Positions 43,113-52,618 of a DNA stretch of 64,000 nt are shown here, one piece after another. A program made the position numbers and the translations under genes. This DNA comes from Paenibacillus sp. oral taxon 786 str. D14. Lineage in GTDB: Bacteria > Bacillota > Bacilli > Paenibacillales > Paenibacillaceae. Location: assembly GCF_000159955.1 (NCBI RefSeq), contig NZ_GG695973.1:280811-344810 (forward strand). Reading direction: 5' to 3'. Position 1 is the stretch's first letter. Every line of letters starts with the position of its first letter. The notes beneath the pieces are model-generated. The model worked only from the letters and a program-made list of their open reading frames with translations. It was not told the DNA's origin and made no database searches.

Positions 43113-43958
43113 CTATTGAAGATTTGCCGGAGCCACACGGTGTAAATGCATGGTTAAATAACTAACCTCTGCCTTATAAACCGGCAGCTTGAGCCGTTGC
43201 TCCATAACTTTTGTCAATTTATAGGCAAGCGAATACAACACAGGATACTCCTGCTTGAGCAGCAATTCCAGCTTGTCGACTTCGCTGACTTGCTCTCCCC
43301 GCCGAATCCGCTCGATCGCGAACCGCAAATGGGTGAGCAGACGCGAATAGTCCAGCGAATTGCGGAGGATCGAGAAGCGAAGCTCCTTCTCGATGATGCC
43401 TACCAAATCGGCGATCAACTGGGCATGTCCGCGGACCTCGCTGATGTGACGGTTGGTGATGGCGCTGTTGATGTGAAGCGCAACGAAGCCAATTTCGTCT
43501 TCACCAAGATCAATGCCCAGCCTCTCCTTGATCAAACGAATGGCATATTCCGCCAATTCATATTCCAGCGGATAAATTTCCTTCGTCTCGAACAAAAATG
43601 GATTATGAAACGCGATGTCCTGCTCCGCCCGTTTTATCGCAAACGCCAAGTGGTCAGTTAACGCGATGTGAATATGCTCATTAAGCTCGGTTTGAGTTTT
43701 CCCGGAAATATACATAATAATTTCGCCGATGATCTCGATCAGCTGTTCATCCACCTGGTGCACGAGTTGCTTGTATTGCTCCTGCTCCTGCTGGTTCGTA
43801 AGGATAAACATCTTCTCGACGGCTTCCAGCGAAATGGAATCTCCCGTTTTTCGGTTAAATCCGATGCCTTTGCCGATGACAACGACCTCGCCATGCTCCG
43901 GATGATTTGCGATGATGACATTGTTATTCAACACTTTGGCCACGCGCAGGCTGTTCAC
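43113..43958 (-). CDS. glcT: transcriptional antiterminator of the glucose PTS operon (GlcT)
   Basis: A 281-residue BglG-family RNA-binding regulator. Residues 1-58 are the RNA-binding CAT domain (RVAKVLNNNVIIANHPEHGE, KGIGFNRKTGD). PRD1 has LNEHIHIALTDHLAFAIKRA and PRD2 has EIGFVALHINSAITNRH and SYLTMHLHRV, with the His residues that are phosphorylated by the PTS. When glucose is present it stabilises the RAT and lets ptsG be transcribed. It starts at GTG and lies directly upstream of the ptsG promoter. Confidence 0.95.
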   Translation of the reverse strand: MNSLRVAKVLNNNVIIANHPEHGEVVVIGKGIGFNRKTGDSISLEAVEKMFILTNQQEQEQYKQLVHQVDEQLIEIIGEIIMYISGKTQTELNEHIHIALTDHLAFAIKRAEQDIAFHNPFLFETKEIYPLEYELAEYAIRLIKERLGIDLGEDEIGFVALHINSAITNRHISEVRGHAQLIADLVGIIEKELRFSILRNSLDYSRLLTHLRFAIERIRRGEQVSEVDKLELLLKQEYPVLYSLAYKLTKVMEQRLKLPVYKAEVSYLTMHLHRVAPANLQ

Positions 43959-44053
43959 AACACAGTAGCACCTCTTTTCCTATATTCCGAAAACGGTTAA
44001 GCCCATTATAATGGATTTTTTGGGCGCCGTCAGCCGATTCCCAGGCATTTCAA

Positions 44054-44096
44054 AGGCGTCCTCACTCTGATGATGAGCGGGACGCCGGTTTCTTTT
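44054..44096 (-). terminator. possible terminator after floT
   Basis: GGCGTCC pairs with GGACGCC with additional inner pairing (CTCA and TGAG). The T-run on the minus strand is weak. Confidence 0.4.
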
Positions 44097-44149
44097 TATC
44101 CTAGGACAAGATACACGGATGGAGGGCGGTTGTCAAGCCACCTTAGGCC

Positions 44150-45736
44150 CTACTTTTGGTCTGGGTCGGCTGCCTTCGAAGCCGCGGTTTCCAGCACAAC
44201 CGGATCTGGCACCTTTCCGCCTGCTGCAGACTTGACGGAAGCCGTCTCAAGCTCCGGTGTTGCGGCGACAACTTTGCCTTTGGTCAGGCTTTGGATCAAC
44301 CGATCGAGTTCGATCCCGGAGACGCTCTTGAGCATGTCAGGCGCTGTGGCCATCAGTTCGGTCACGTAGTTGCTGACGCGAGCGGCTCCCTCGCCTTTGC
44401 CGGTATCGACGACGGTCAGCTTGTCGATGGAGGACAGCGGTGCAGCGATCTTGCTTGCCAACTCCGGCAGCATCTTCATTACGATATCGAGGATCGCCGC
44501 CTCGCCGAATTTCTGGAACGCTTCGGCCAGCTTCTCCTTCGCTTCGGCCTCGGCCAAGCCGCGCAGACGGATGATTTCGGCATCCGCCGTCCCTTTGGCC
44601 CGTTCGGCATCCGCAATCGCCAGGCCTTCTAGCCGCTTCTGTTCAGCGGAAGCTTTGGCCTGCGTTTCGATCGAGTATTGCAGCGCATCGGCTTCCCGCA
44701 TCTTCCGGGCTTTTTCCGCTTCGGCGGCCTGCTCGACGGCATAACGGTCCGCATCGGCCTTTTTCTTCACTTCAGCATCATATTGCTTCTGACGGACGAT
44801 AATTTCTTTGTCCTGCAGATCGATTTCCCGTTCCTTCCGCACCAGCTCGACCTTCATCTGCTCTTCGACCATCACTTGCTTAGCCCGAGCTTCCTGAATG
44901 TGATAAGCTTGGTCGGCTTCGGCTCTGGCAGTGTCCTGCTCCTTCTTGAAGGACGCTACCTTCAGTTCCTTCTCTTTCTCAGCCTCGGCGATGTTCGTAT
45001 CGCGCACCAGCTCGGCCTTCTGCCCAGCTTCCTCGGCCAGCGCTTTCTGGATCCGTGCATCCCGCTGGGCTTCGGCCTCAGCGATGTCGGCGTCCCGCTT
45101 AACCGCAGCGATCCGCGGCTTCCCAAGCGCCTCCAAATAACCGTGCTTATCCCGAACGTCCTTGATCGTGAACGAAACGATCTGCAGTCCCATTTTCTTC
45201 AGATCCCGGGCTGCGACGCTTTGCACTTCCTGAGCAAACTTGTCGCGGTTGCGATAGACTTCCTCAACGGTCATCGAGCCCAGGATGGAACGCAGATGGC
45301 CTTCCAGCACTTCCTGTGCCTCGCCCTTCAGCGATTCGATGGGTTTGCCCATAAATTGTTCGGCGGCTGTTGCGACGTCTTCGATCGAGCTGCCCACTTT
45401 AATGATGGCCACGCCGTCTGCAGATACCGGCACCCCTTGCTCGGTGTAGACCTCGGGCGTCATCACGTCAAGCTTATGGGATAGCAGCGACATAAACTCG
45501 GCTTTCTGAAAGATCGGCCAGATAAATGCCCCGCCGCCGCGCACGATTTTGATTTTGCGGCCGGATTGGTCGTCGGAAATGTTTTTGCTGCCTAGAAAAG
45601 ACCCCGTCACAATCATCGCCTCATCGGGGCCCACCGTTTTGTATCTTGCCCAAAACGCCAGCCCAAGCACGACAATGACTGCAATCACGATCACGGGGAT
45701 CAGTAGGAAATCCGGAAAACTTTCGAACAATGACAT
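44150..45736 (-). CDS. floT: flotillin-like protein (FloT/YuaG)
   Basis: A 528-residue membrane-associated scaffold of functional membrane microdomains. It has one N-terminal hydrophobic hairpin (residues about 9-29), an SPFH/band 7 domain (VRGGGAFIWPIFQKAEFMSL to about residue 210) and a long Ala/Glu/Lys coiled coil (ADIAEAEAQRDARIQKALAE and similar). The C-terminus is the oligomerisation region. It follows the NfeD-like gene by 24 bp, the conserved yuaF-yuaG order. Expression should depend on the SigW-type promoter at 46336-46363. Confidence 0.95.
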   Translation of the reverse strand: MSLFESFPDFLLIPVIVIAVIVVLGLAFWARYKTVGPDEAMIVTGSFLGSKNISDDQSGRKIKIVRGGGAFIWPIFQKAEFMSLLSHKLDVMTPEVYTEQGVPVSADGVAIIKVGSSIEDVATAAEQFMGKPIESLKGEAQEVLEGHLRSILGSMTVEEVYRNRDKFAQEVQSVAARDLKKMGLQIVSFTIKDVRDKHGYLEALGKPRIAAVKRDADIAEAEAQRDARIQKALAEEAGQKAELVRDTNIAEAEKEKELKVASFKKEQDTARAEADQAYHIQEARAKQVMVEEQMKVELVRKEREIDLQDKEIIVRQKQYDAEVKKKADADRYAVEQAAEAEKARKMREADALQYSIETQAKASAEQKRLEGLAIADAERAKGTADAEIIRLRGLAEAEAKEKLAEAFQKFGEAAILDIVMKMLPELASKIAAPLSSIDKLTVVDTGKGEGAARVSNYVTELMATAPDMLKSVSGIELDRLIQSLTKGKVVAATPELETASVKSAAGGKVPDPVVLETAASKAADPDQK

Positions 45737-45760
45737 CAGCTCCCTCTTCTTTAATTGGCA

Positions 45761-46291
45761 TTACATCGGGTGGGGGTAAAGCTCGGAAACCTGGACGGTC
45801 CCGTCCTTCGCCGTCCCGATCACAACGACGGCTGTTCCGGCGGGAATCTCCTTCCGATCCCAGCTGGAGGCGATATGCAGCGAATTGCCGCCTACCTGCT
45901 TCACCATCACTTCGCCATACCCTTGCGCCGGAATGGGCACGGTGACTTCGCCGATTTTACCGGGCAGCTCCGATTCAGAGAATCCCGTGGAATTTTCACT
46001 GTTCTCCATCGGTTTCACATAGGCGAAATACACGGTAGCAGACAGCAGGACGGCTGCAACTATCGCTAAAACCACTACAACAGCCGTGCCAAGCCCGGTG
46101 TATCGGTCCAGCAAAATACCGGCTCCGCCAAAGGACGTGATCGCCGAGGCCGTGATGATCGGCTTGAGAAAATCCGCGGACAGGAAATCAAACACGCCAT
46201 CCAGCCAGCTTCCGATCAAGTCACCAAGCACGGCGCTGATGACGGCAAACAAAGCACCGCCGACGAAACAACCCCAAAACAGCGCTTCCAT
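45761..46291 (-). CDS. yuaF: NfeD-like membrane protein (YuaF)
   Basis: A 176-residue protein with about three membrane segments (residues about 1-90) and a C-terminal OB-fold NfeD domain (GKIGEVTVPIPAQGYGEVMV, AGTAVVVIGTAKDGTVQV). It partners flotillin in membrane stress response. GGGAGG lies 6 bases before the ATG at 46291; an in-frame ATG at 46312 has no such site. It is the first gene of the operon behind the SigW-like promoter. Confidence 0.92.
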   Translation of the reverse strand: MEALFWGCFVGGALFAVISAVLGDLIGSWLDGVFDFLSADFLKPIITASAITSFGGAGILLDRYTGLGTAVVVVLAIVAAVLLSATVYFAYVKPMENSENSTGFSESELPGKIGEVTVPIPAQGYGEVMVKQVGGNSLHIASSWDRKEIPAGTAVVVIGTAKDGTVQVSELYPHPM

Positions 46292-46335
46292 CCCGTTCCT
46301 CCCTCTACCCAAAATATTGTTGGACTCTACAATTA

Positions 46336-46363
46336 AATACGTAAATTGGTGAAATATGTTTCA
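46336..46363 (-). promoter_or_regulatory. SigW-type (ECF) promoter of yuaF-floT
   Basis: Minus-strand TGAAAC (46363-46358), 16 bases, then CGTATT (46341-46336): an excellent match to the SigW consensus TGAAAC-N16-CGTAta. B. subtilis yuaFGI is a known SigW operon. The start codon is 45 bases downstream. The -35 directly abuts the T-run of the upstream terminator. Confidence 0.85.
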
Positions 46364-46408
46364 AAAAAAGAAAAACCGGCCTACGACGCCAAGTCGTGAG
46401 ACCGGTTA
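46364..46408 (-). terminator. terminator after the alcohol dehydrogenase gene
   Basis: Minus-strand AACCGGTCTCACGAC pairs with GTCGTAGGCCGGTT, followed by TTTTTCTTTTTTT running straight into the SigW -35 box. Confidence 0.88.
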
Positions 46409-46437
46409 TTTTAAGTAGGGATCTATGAAGCGGGGAT

Positions 46438-47601
46438 TTACAGCGACATCCGATAAATTTCGAGCACGTCCTGTTTATCCAACACGGCAAAATTGCCAAA
46501 CGAACCAAAGCGGACCGCTTTATCGGCCATAACTTCCAGTTGACTGTCGTCAATGCCGTAATCCGCCAAGCGGCTTGGTGCGCCAATCGAGTTCCAGAAT
46601 GACCGCAACGCTTCGATGCCCTCAAGCGCCACTGCCTCATCGCTCTTGCCGGCAGGATCGACATGGAAGACGTTGATCGCCAGACGCTTAAAGCGGGCGA
46701 CATCCTGCTTCAGGTTATATTTCATCCAGTTCGGGAACAGGATGGCCAGGCCGCCGCCATGCGGAATATCGTAAACCGCCGACACAGCATGTTCGATGTT
46801 GTGAGTAGCCCAGTCCCCGGACAAGCCCATGTTCAGCACGCCGTTCAGCGCCAATGTGCCGCACAGCAGAATCGTTTCCCGGAGGTCGTAGTTTTCCAAA
46901 TCCTGTACCAGCTTCGGTGCCGTTTCGATCACCGTCCGCAGCAGCCCTTCGCAGAACTCATCCTGCAGCGGAGTGTTTGGCGTTGGATGGAAATAATGCT
47001 CGAATACATGAGACATGATATCCACCATGCCGTACACCGTTTGGTCTTTCGGCAAGGAAACCGTGAACTGCGGATCAAGGATGGAGAATGCAGGATAAGC
47101 CAGCTTGCTGCTCCAACCCAGCTTCTCCTTAGTTTCTTCGTTGGAAATGACGGAGTTTCCGTTCATTTCGGAGCCAGTTGCGGCCATCGTAAGTACCGTT
47201 CCGAGCGGCAGGGCGGCTTTCGGTACGGCTTTGCGCTCTGCGAAATCCCACATATCCCCGTCGTATTTAGCCCCGACGGCAATCGCCTTCGAGCAGTCCA
47301 GCACGCTGCCGCCGCCGACGGCAAGAACCAGCTCGATGCCGTTGGATTTGCACAGCTCGACCCCGCGGTGCACCGTCGAAAGACGCGGGTTCGGCTCAAC
47401 GCCCGCAAGCTCCGTCACTTCGGCGCCGATTTCCCGCAGAATGGCCGTCACTTGATCGTACAGCCCGCTGCGTTTAATGCTGCCGCCGCCGTAGACTAGC
47501 AGCACTTTTTTGCCGTAAGCCGGCACCTCGTTGCGAAGCGCCTCCAGCTGGCCTTTGCCGAAGATCAGCTTGGTTGGATTATGAAATACGAAATTGTCCA
47601 T
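46438..47601 (-). CDS. iron-containing alcohol dehydrogenase (YugJ/BdhA-like)
   Basis: A 387-residue group III alcohol dehydrogenase, reducing aldehydes such as butyraldehyde with NAD(P)H. The nucleotide-binding loop is [14 protein letters not shown]. Metal ligands lie in [19 protein letters not shown] and in [18 protein letters not shown]. Length and sequence resemble B. subtilis YugJ/YugK and clostridial butanol dehydrogenases. AGGAGG precedes the ATG. It is a single-gene unit closed by a terminator; the physiological substrate is unknown. Confidence 0.92.
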   Translation of the reverse strand: MDNFVFHNPTKLIFGKGQLEALRNEVPAYGKKVLLVYGGGSIKRSGLYDQVTAILREIGAEVTELAGVEPNPRLSTVHRGVELCKSNGIELVLAVGGGSVLDCSKAIAVGAKYDGDMWDFAERKAVPKAALPLGTVLTMAATGSEMNGNSVISNEETKEKLGWSSKLAYPAFSILDPQFTVSLPKDQTVYGMVDIMSHVFEHYFHPTPNTPLQDEFCEGLLRTVIETAPKLVQDLENYDLRETILLCGTLALNGVLNMGLSGDWATHNIEHAVSAVYDIPHGGGLAILFPNWMKYNLKQDVARFKRLAINVFHVDPAGKSDEAVALEGIEALRSFWNSIGAPSRLADYGIDDSQLEVMADKAVRFGSFGNFAVLDKQDVLEIYRMSL

Positions 47602-47723
47602 GCCTTAACTCCTCCTAAAATTTGGTTATGTAAATGGAGCGTTTCTACAATGCGCTGGTGCTATTTCTAGCCTCTTCGAACTCCCAAACTATTATACTTC
47701 TAACTGTAACAAAATAACAAACA

Positions 47724-47770
47724 GAAAAAGGGATCATCCCAAACCTTTATCGATTTGGAACGCCCCTTTA
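47724..47770 (-). terminator. terminator of the galKET operon
   Basis: Minus-strand AAAGGGGCGTTCCAAA pairs with TTTGGGATGATCCCTTT, followed by TTC. The stem has small internal mismatches. Confidence 0.75.
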
Positions 47771-47790
47771 CTTCTAAATTCGGTTATGCC

Positions 47791-49368
47791 TTACCGTCTG
47801 CGGTAACCAACCGATTCAACAAAGCGTTCGAAAGCCTCACAGCCTTCGGGCGTCGCTTTAAATACGCCGGCATGTCCAAGGATCTCCGCGAACTTGCGGC
47901 CAACCTCATCACGCAGCAGCGCTTCGGCCTCTTCACGACCCAACGACATGCCAACGCGTGCAACCAGTTCCTTCACCCAGTCCGCATGCACGGCCAAGCG
48001 GGCATTCGGATCGGATACAGTTTGCTCATAGAGCGCCTTATCGCCGCTCAGAATGTCAGCAACCCCCGCCAGTTCTTCCTTCAGCCGGCCCGGAAGGATG
48101 GCTACGCCCATGACTTCAATCAGGCCGATGTTCTCCTTCTTGATGTGATGCATCTCGCGGTGCGGATGGAAAATCCCTTCGGGATGCTGTTCGTCCGTCC
48201 GGTTATTGCGCAGGACGATGTCCGCTTCATACCCGCCGTCCGCGCTGCGGCGAACGATCGGCGTTACCGTGTTATGCGGCACGGATTCCCCCTCCTGCTC
48301 GGAGAAGGCCAGGACGCCAACAGATGGGTCGCTGTATTGCTTCCATTTTTCGTACAGATGATCTACCGCTTCCAACACGGCTTCCCGCTCTTGGCCGTTC
48401 ACCCGCAGCACAGACATCGGCCACTTCACCCTGCCGACGGTGACGCCGGCGAAGTCCGGATGGACGTAGACAGCTTCGACTGGAGCTTTTTCCAATGGAA
48501 ACGTGTGGCGTCCCCCCTGGAAATGGTCGTGCGTCAGAATCGACCCGCCGACGATCGGCAGATCCGCGTTGGAGCCGATGAAGTAATGCGGGAACAACGT
48601 CGTGAATTCCAACAGCCGCTTAAACGTATCGCGGGTCAGCTTCATCGGAATGTGATCGTGGTGGAACACGATACAATGCTCGTTGTAATAGACGTAAGGC
48701 GAGTATTGGAAAAACCACGGCTCCCCGTTCAGCGTCAGTGGAATAACTCGCAAATTCTGGCGGGCTGGATGATTCAGTCGTCCGGCATAACCAACGTTCT
48801 CGCGGCACAACTGACATTTAGGGTACACCGGAGGCGGCAGCAGCTTCGCCATCGCGATTTCCTTCGGATTCTTCTCCGGTTTGGACAGGTTAATCGTGAT
48901 TTCCATGTCTCCAAACGGCGTCGGCTGCTCCCAATAGATGTTCTGACGCACCCGGTCCATCCGGATGTAATTGCTGGCTACCGACAACTTATAGAAGGCG
49001 TCGGTCGCGGCGGCAATTCCCTGCTCGCTTTCCGTTTTGCGGAAGGCGGCGATTGTTTCCGACGGGCGCGGCATGAGCAAGCCCATGATTTTCGCATCCA
49101 GCAAATCGCGGTACGTAGCGGTATCTTCCGGAATCAAGCCGATCGTAAGCCCGTAATCGATCAAGATCTCAAGCGGCTCCTGCGGTCCGGTCAGCGCCTC
49201 CTTCGCCACTTCGCCGGTGTACGGCTCATCAAAGGAGAACAGCTCCAGGAGACGATTGCGCGAATAGTCCACGTCCCACCAATCGATCAGGCCCTGCTCG
49301 AGCGCATAATTCACTAGCCGTTCAATCGCATGAAGCGCGTCTTGACGACTTCTCTCTTCTACTCCCAT
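47791..49368 (-). CDS. galT: UDP-glucose--hexose-1-phosphate uridylyltransferase (class II GalT)
   Basis: A 525-residue enzyme of the Leloir pathway, exchanging galactose-1-phosphate for glucose-1-phosphate on UDP. The sequence is of the Bacillota class II type, not the short E. coli type. The catalytic His region is near NEHCIVFHHDHIPMKLTRD and GGSILTHDHFQGG. N-terminal segment DWWDVDYSRNRLLELFSFDE is typical. GGGAG lies 9 bases before the ATG at 49368. It is the last gene of galK-galE-galT, 14 bp after galE. Confidence 0.96.
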   Translation of the reverse strand: MGVEERSRQDALHAIERLVNYALEQGLIDWWDVDYSRNRLLELFSFDEPYTGEVAKEALTGPQEPLEILIDYGLTIGLIPEDTATYRDLLDAKIMGLLMPRPSETIAAFRKTESEQGIAAATDAFYKLSVASNYIRMDRVRQNIYWEQPTPFGDMEITINLSKPEKNPKEIAMAKLLPPPVYPKCQLCRENVGYAGRLNHPARQNLRVIPLTLNGEPWFFQYSPYVYYNEHCIVFHHDHIPMKLTRDTFKRLLEFTTLFPHYFIGSNADLPIVGGSILTHDHFQGGRHTFPLEKAPVEAVYVHPDFAGVTVGRVKWPMSVLRVNGQEREAVLEAVDHLYEKWKQYSDPSVGVLAFSEQEGESVPHNTVTPIVRRSADGGYEADIVLRNNRTDEQHPEGIFHPHREMHHIKKENIGLIEVMGVAILPGRLKEELAGVADILSGDKALYEQTVSDPNARLAVHADWVKELVARVGMSLGREEAEALLRDEVGRKFAEILGHAGVFKATPEGCEAFERFVESVGYRRR

Positions 49369-49382
49369 CCCATAACACTCCC

Positions 49383-50369
49383 TTAGTCGTTATAACCGTT
49401 CGGATGGCTGTTATGCCATTGCCATGCGCTTTCAATGATGCCGGGCAGCTTGTTGCGAGTCGGATTCCAGCCCAGCACGCGGCGGGCTTTATCCGAGGAA
49501 GCGATGAGCACCGCCGGATCGCCGGCGCGGCGCGGGCTGATCGCGACCGGGAAGTCGCGGCCGGTGACCTGCTTCACGGTTTCGATCACTTCCTTGACCG
49601 AGAAACCTTGCCCGTTGCCAAGGTTAAATACGTCGCTCTCTCCGCCGCCCAGCAAATGATCCACCGCGCGCAGATGGGCATCTGCCAAATCACTCACGTG
49701 GATATAGTCGCGGACACAAGTACCGTCCGCCGTGTTGTAGTCATCGCCGAACACCTGGATGGACGGACGTTGTCCCAAGGCCGCTTGAATGATCAACGGG
49801 ATCAAATGGCTTTCCGGGCGATGGTCCTCGCCGATTTTGCCGCTCTCATGGGCACCAGCCGCGTTGAAGTAACGCAGGGACACGTATTTGATCCCCAACA
49901 CCTGATCGAACCAAGCCATCATCCGTTCCATCGTCAGCTTCGTTTCGCCATACACGTTCGTTGGCCGGGTCGGATCACTCTCTTCAATCGGCACTTTTTC
50001 CGGTTCGCCGTAGGTTGCCGCCGTGGAGGAGAACACGATCTTGCGCACATTCGCCTGATCCATCGCATCCAACAAGCAAAGCGTCCCGTACACGTTATTG
50101 TCAAAATATTTGACCGGATCCTTCATGCTCTCCCCAACCAGAGAGTTCGCGGCAAAATGGATGACCGCTTCGATCTCGTTCTCGGCAAACAACTTGGCCA
50201 ACAGCGCCTTATCGCGCAGATCTCCTTCATACAGCTTACCGCCGAGCAACGCCTCGCGATGTCCGGTCTGCAGGTTGTCGATCACGACGACCTCTCTTCC
50301 TTGCTCCAGCAGCGCCGCTACTGTATGCGAGCCGATATAACCGGCTCCCCCCGTAACCAGTATCGCCAT
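49383..50369 (-). CDS. galE: UDP-glucose 4-epimerase
   Basis: A 328-residue short-chain epimerase interconverting UDP-galactose and UDP-glucose. It has the NAD loop TGGAGYIGSHTVAALLEQG, catalytic SSTAATYGEP with YGETK (Tyr-x-x-x-Lys), and substrate segment LRYFNAAGAHESGKIGEDH. Length is standard. Preceded by AAAGGGGAG and 5 bp after galK. Confidence 0.97.
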   Translation of the reverse strand: MAILVTGGAGYIGSHTVAALLEQGREVVVIDNLQTGHREALLGGKLYEGDLRDKALLAKLFAENEIEAVIHFAANSLVGESMKDPVKYFDNNVYGTLCLLDAMDQANVRKIVFSSTAATYGEPEKVPIEESDPTRPTNVYGETKLTMERMMAWFDQVLGIKYVSLRYFNAAGAHESGKIGEDHRPESHLIPLIIQAALGQRPSIQVFGDDYNTADGTCVRDYIHVSDLADAHLRAVDHLLGGGESDVFNLGNGQGFSVKEVIETVKQVTGRDFPVAISPRRAGDPAVLIASSDKARRVLGWNPTRNKLPGIIESAWQWHNSHPNGYND

Positions 50370-50374
50370 GATGA

Positions 50375-51550
50375 TTACTCCCCTTTCATCTCATGTACTC
50401 CGTCGCCTACGCCGCACACGTAAAATTCGCCTTCCAGCCCTGTCCGTTCCTTATAAGACCGACCAACCTCGGACACGAACCGCTCTACCGAATCCTCATG
50501 CACCAGCGATACTGTACAGCCGCCAAATCCGGCCCCGGTCATCCGGGCGCCCAATGTGCCTTCGATCTTCCGTGCTTCCTCAACCATCACGTCCAGCTCC
50601 AGGCAGCTCACCTCGTACAAGTCACGCAGCGAATCATGGGAGGCGTTCATCAGCTCGCCAAAAGCCTTCAAATCGTTGGCGCTCAGCGCATCCACCGATT
50701 TCAGCACGCGCGCGTTCTCTTCCACCACGTGTTTGGCCCGTTTATACAGCACTTCGTTCGTAAAATCTCCCCGCCACTGCTCCAACTGCTCCGGCTTCAG
50801 GTGGGCCAAGAACTCCAAGCCCGGCTCGCGTTTTTGCAAAATCTCCAGCGCAGCATCACATTCCGAACGCCGTTCGTTGTATTTGGAATCGACCAGCCCG
50901 CGGCGTTTCTTCGTATTGCCAATGACCAGCTTATACGCGCCTGTCCGGAACGGGACCAGCTTGTATTCCAAGGTGTCGCACATCAGCAGGATCGCATGGT
51001 CCTTGGCCCCGTTCGCCACCGCGAACTGGTCCATAATGCCGCTGTTTACGCCGACATATTGATTCTCAGCCCGCTGAGACAACCGGGCGATTTCCACCTT
51101 GTCGAGCTCCTTCCCTTCCATGCTCACGAACGCCAAGGCCGTTACCACTTCAATCGATGCGGAGGAGGACAAGCCCGCACCGTTCGGAATTTCGCCATGG
51201 AACAGCAGGTCATACCCGCTCGTAAGCGAGATGCCCAGCTTCTTCAGCTCCACGTAAACGCCGATCGGATAGTCGATCCATTCACCGGTTTTGCTTGTGC
51301 CGAGCTCTTCCAGTGCCAGCTCTGCCGTGTAAGGCAGGTTGCTGGAAGCAAAGGCGACTTTGCCGTCAGCGCGCTTGCGGATCGCCAGCGTCGTCCCAAA
51401 TTCCAACGCCGCCGGGAACACATACCCCCCGTTGTAGTCGATATGCTCACCGATCAAGTTCACCCGTCCTGGGGCGTTAAATACGCGAATCGGCTCAGCG
51501 CTTTCCCCATATTTGAATATAAACAATTGTTCCATTTCCTGCTTTTTCAT
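50375..51550 (-). CDS. galK: galactokinase
   Basis: A 391-residue GHMP kinase forming galactose-1-phosphate. Signature 1 is RVNLIGEHIDYNGGYVFP, the ATP loop is IPNGAGLSSSASIEVVTA, the catalytic Asp is in NSGIMDQFAVANG, and motif 3 is ARMTGAGFGGCTVSLVHE. The ATG at 51550 (MKKQEMEQL) is preceded by GGGGTG; a further ATG 5 codons later is possible. It heads galKET and is divergent from an AraC regulator. A cre-like site lies at 51600. Confidence 0.96.
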   Translation of the reverse strand: MKKQEMEQLFIFKYGESAEPIRVFNAPGRVNLIGEHIDYNGGYVFPAALEFGTTLAIRKRADGKVAFASSNLPYTAELALEELGTSKTGEWIDYPIGVYVELKKLGISLTSGYDLLFHGEIPNGAGLSSSASIEVVTALAFVSMEGKELDKVEIARLSQRAENQYVGVNSGIMDQFAVANGAKDHAILLMCDTLEYKLVPFRTGAYKLVIGNTKKRRGLVDSKYNERRSECDAALEILQKREPGLEFLAHLKPEQLEQWRGDFTNEVLYKRAKHVVEENARVLKSVDALSANDLKAFGELMNASHDSLRDLYEVSCLELDVMVEEARKIEGTLGARMTGAGFGGCTVSLVHEDSVERFVSEVGRSYKERTGLEGEFYVCGVGDGVHEMKGE

Positions 51551-51599
51551 CAACGTACACCCCATCGTCATGAAATCTTTGATTCTTGTACCCAGTATA

Positions 51600-51614
51600 A
51601 TGAAATCGCTTTGC
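51600..51614 (+). promoter_or_regulatory. cre-like site upstream of galK
   Basis: ATGAAATCGCTTTGC agrees with WTGNAANCGNWNNCW at the first 13 positions. It lies 50 bases before galK, where CcpA would interfere with initiation. Confidence 0.4.
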
Positions 51615-51727
51615 TTTGATAATGCAACTTTGCGAGAACAATATAGATAAATGTGACTTTTCGGAGTAAAATGGGAGCGAAGTCTTATGGGGCATTATCC
51701 GTCCCCCTGGTCAAAGGAGACTATCCC

Positions 51728-52591
51728 ATGTTCAAAGAAACCTATAGCGCGGCCGCCAACCCGGATTTGATCGAGACAGATGAGCTGCATGTTCTGTTCG
51801 CCGGCGAAAGTCAGACCCTTCCCGATCACCGGCTGGGCCCGAAAATTTATGATTATTTCCTTCTGCATTTCGTAGAGCAAGGCAAGGGCACGTTCCGGAC
51901 CGAATCCGCCTCCTATGAGCTGAGCGAAGGGGATGGCTTCCTGATTCTCCCCGATCAGCTCGTCAGTTATGCTTCCGATGTGGCCGAGCCTTGGCGTTAT
52001 CGTTGGATCGCCTTCACCGGAGTTAAGGCGGCGGAGCTCGTGAAGCGAGTCGGCTTCACCCCGCAGCAGCCGGTGTTCCGGCAAGGCGGGAACAGCCCGA
52101 TCCCTGCCATGCTCAGCAGCGTGTTACAAGCATTCCAAACGAAAAAAAACAGCTCCCATCTGCTGTCGCTGGGGCTGCTTCATCAAATTATGGCCGAAGC
52201 TCAAGAGACGCTTGGCATGGCCTCCGCGCTGCCGTCGGGCGAATCGGGCGTTCAGCGGATCGTGAAGCAAATGATTCATTATATGGCCAGCCAATACGCG
52301 CATCCGGTCTCCATCGAGCAGATGTGCGCATCCTTGGGCTATAATCGAGCTTATCTTTCGCGGATTTTCAAAAAAGAAACGGGCTTCACCCCCGTCACCT
52401 ACCTGCTGAAGTTGAGAATCGATAAGTCCCGCCAACTGCTGCGCGAACGTCCCGAGCTGTCGATCGAGCAAATCGCCGCTTCTGTCGGCCTTACCGATCC
52501 GCTCTACTTCTCACGGCAGTTCCGCCGGTTTCACAACGAATCACCAAGCGAATATCGCCGGGCGGTCACCCGGAATCCCGCGAAGGAGTGA
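51728..52591 (+). CDS. AraC family regulator, probable activator of galKET
   Basis: A 287-residue regulator with an N-terminal cupin sensor (KIYDYFLLHFVEQGKGTF, EGDGFLILPDQLVSYASD) and a C-terminal AraC domain (GYNRAYLSRIFKKETGFTPV, SVGLTDPLYFSRQFRRFHNE). The frame is open from 51653, but AAAGGAG lies 8 bases before the ATG at 51728. Divergent from galK with a 177-bp shared region; galactose or a galactoside as ligand is inferred. Confidence 0.9.
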   Translation: MFKETYSAAANPDLIETDELHVLFAGESQTLPDHRLGPKIYDYFLLHFVEQGKGTFRTESASYELSEGDGFLILPDQLVSYASDVAEPWRYRWIAFTGVKAAELVKRVGFTPQQPVFRQGGNSPIPAMLSSVLQAFQTKKNSSHLLSLGLLHQIMAEAQETLGMASALPSGESGVQRIVKQMIHYMASQYAHPVSIEQMCASLGYNRAYLSRIFKKETGFTPVTYLLKLRIDKSRQLLRERPELSIEQIAASVGLTDPLYFSRQFRRFHNESPSEYRRAVTRNPAKE

Positions 52592-52618
52592 GTCTACGCA
52601 AAATTCGCGAGCCTCGTC

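Noticed and set aside
47755..49317. 520-residue open frame on the plus strand across galT
   Set aside because: Exact antisense shadow of the well-supported galT gene; no ribosome binding site and a composition rich in Arg, His and Gln as expected of a mirrored frame.
50393..51619. 408-residue open frame on the plus strand across galK
   Set aside because: Mirror frame of galK.
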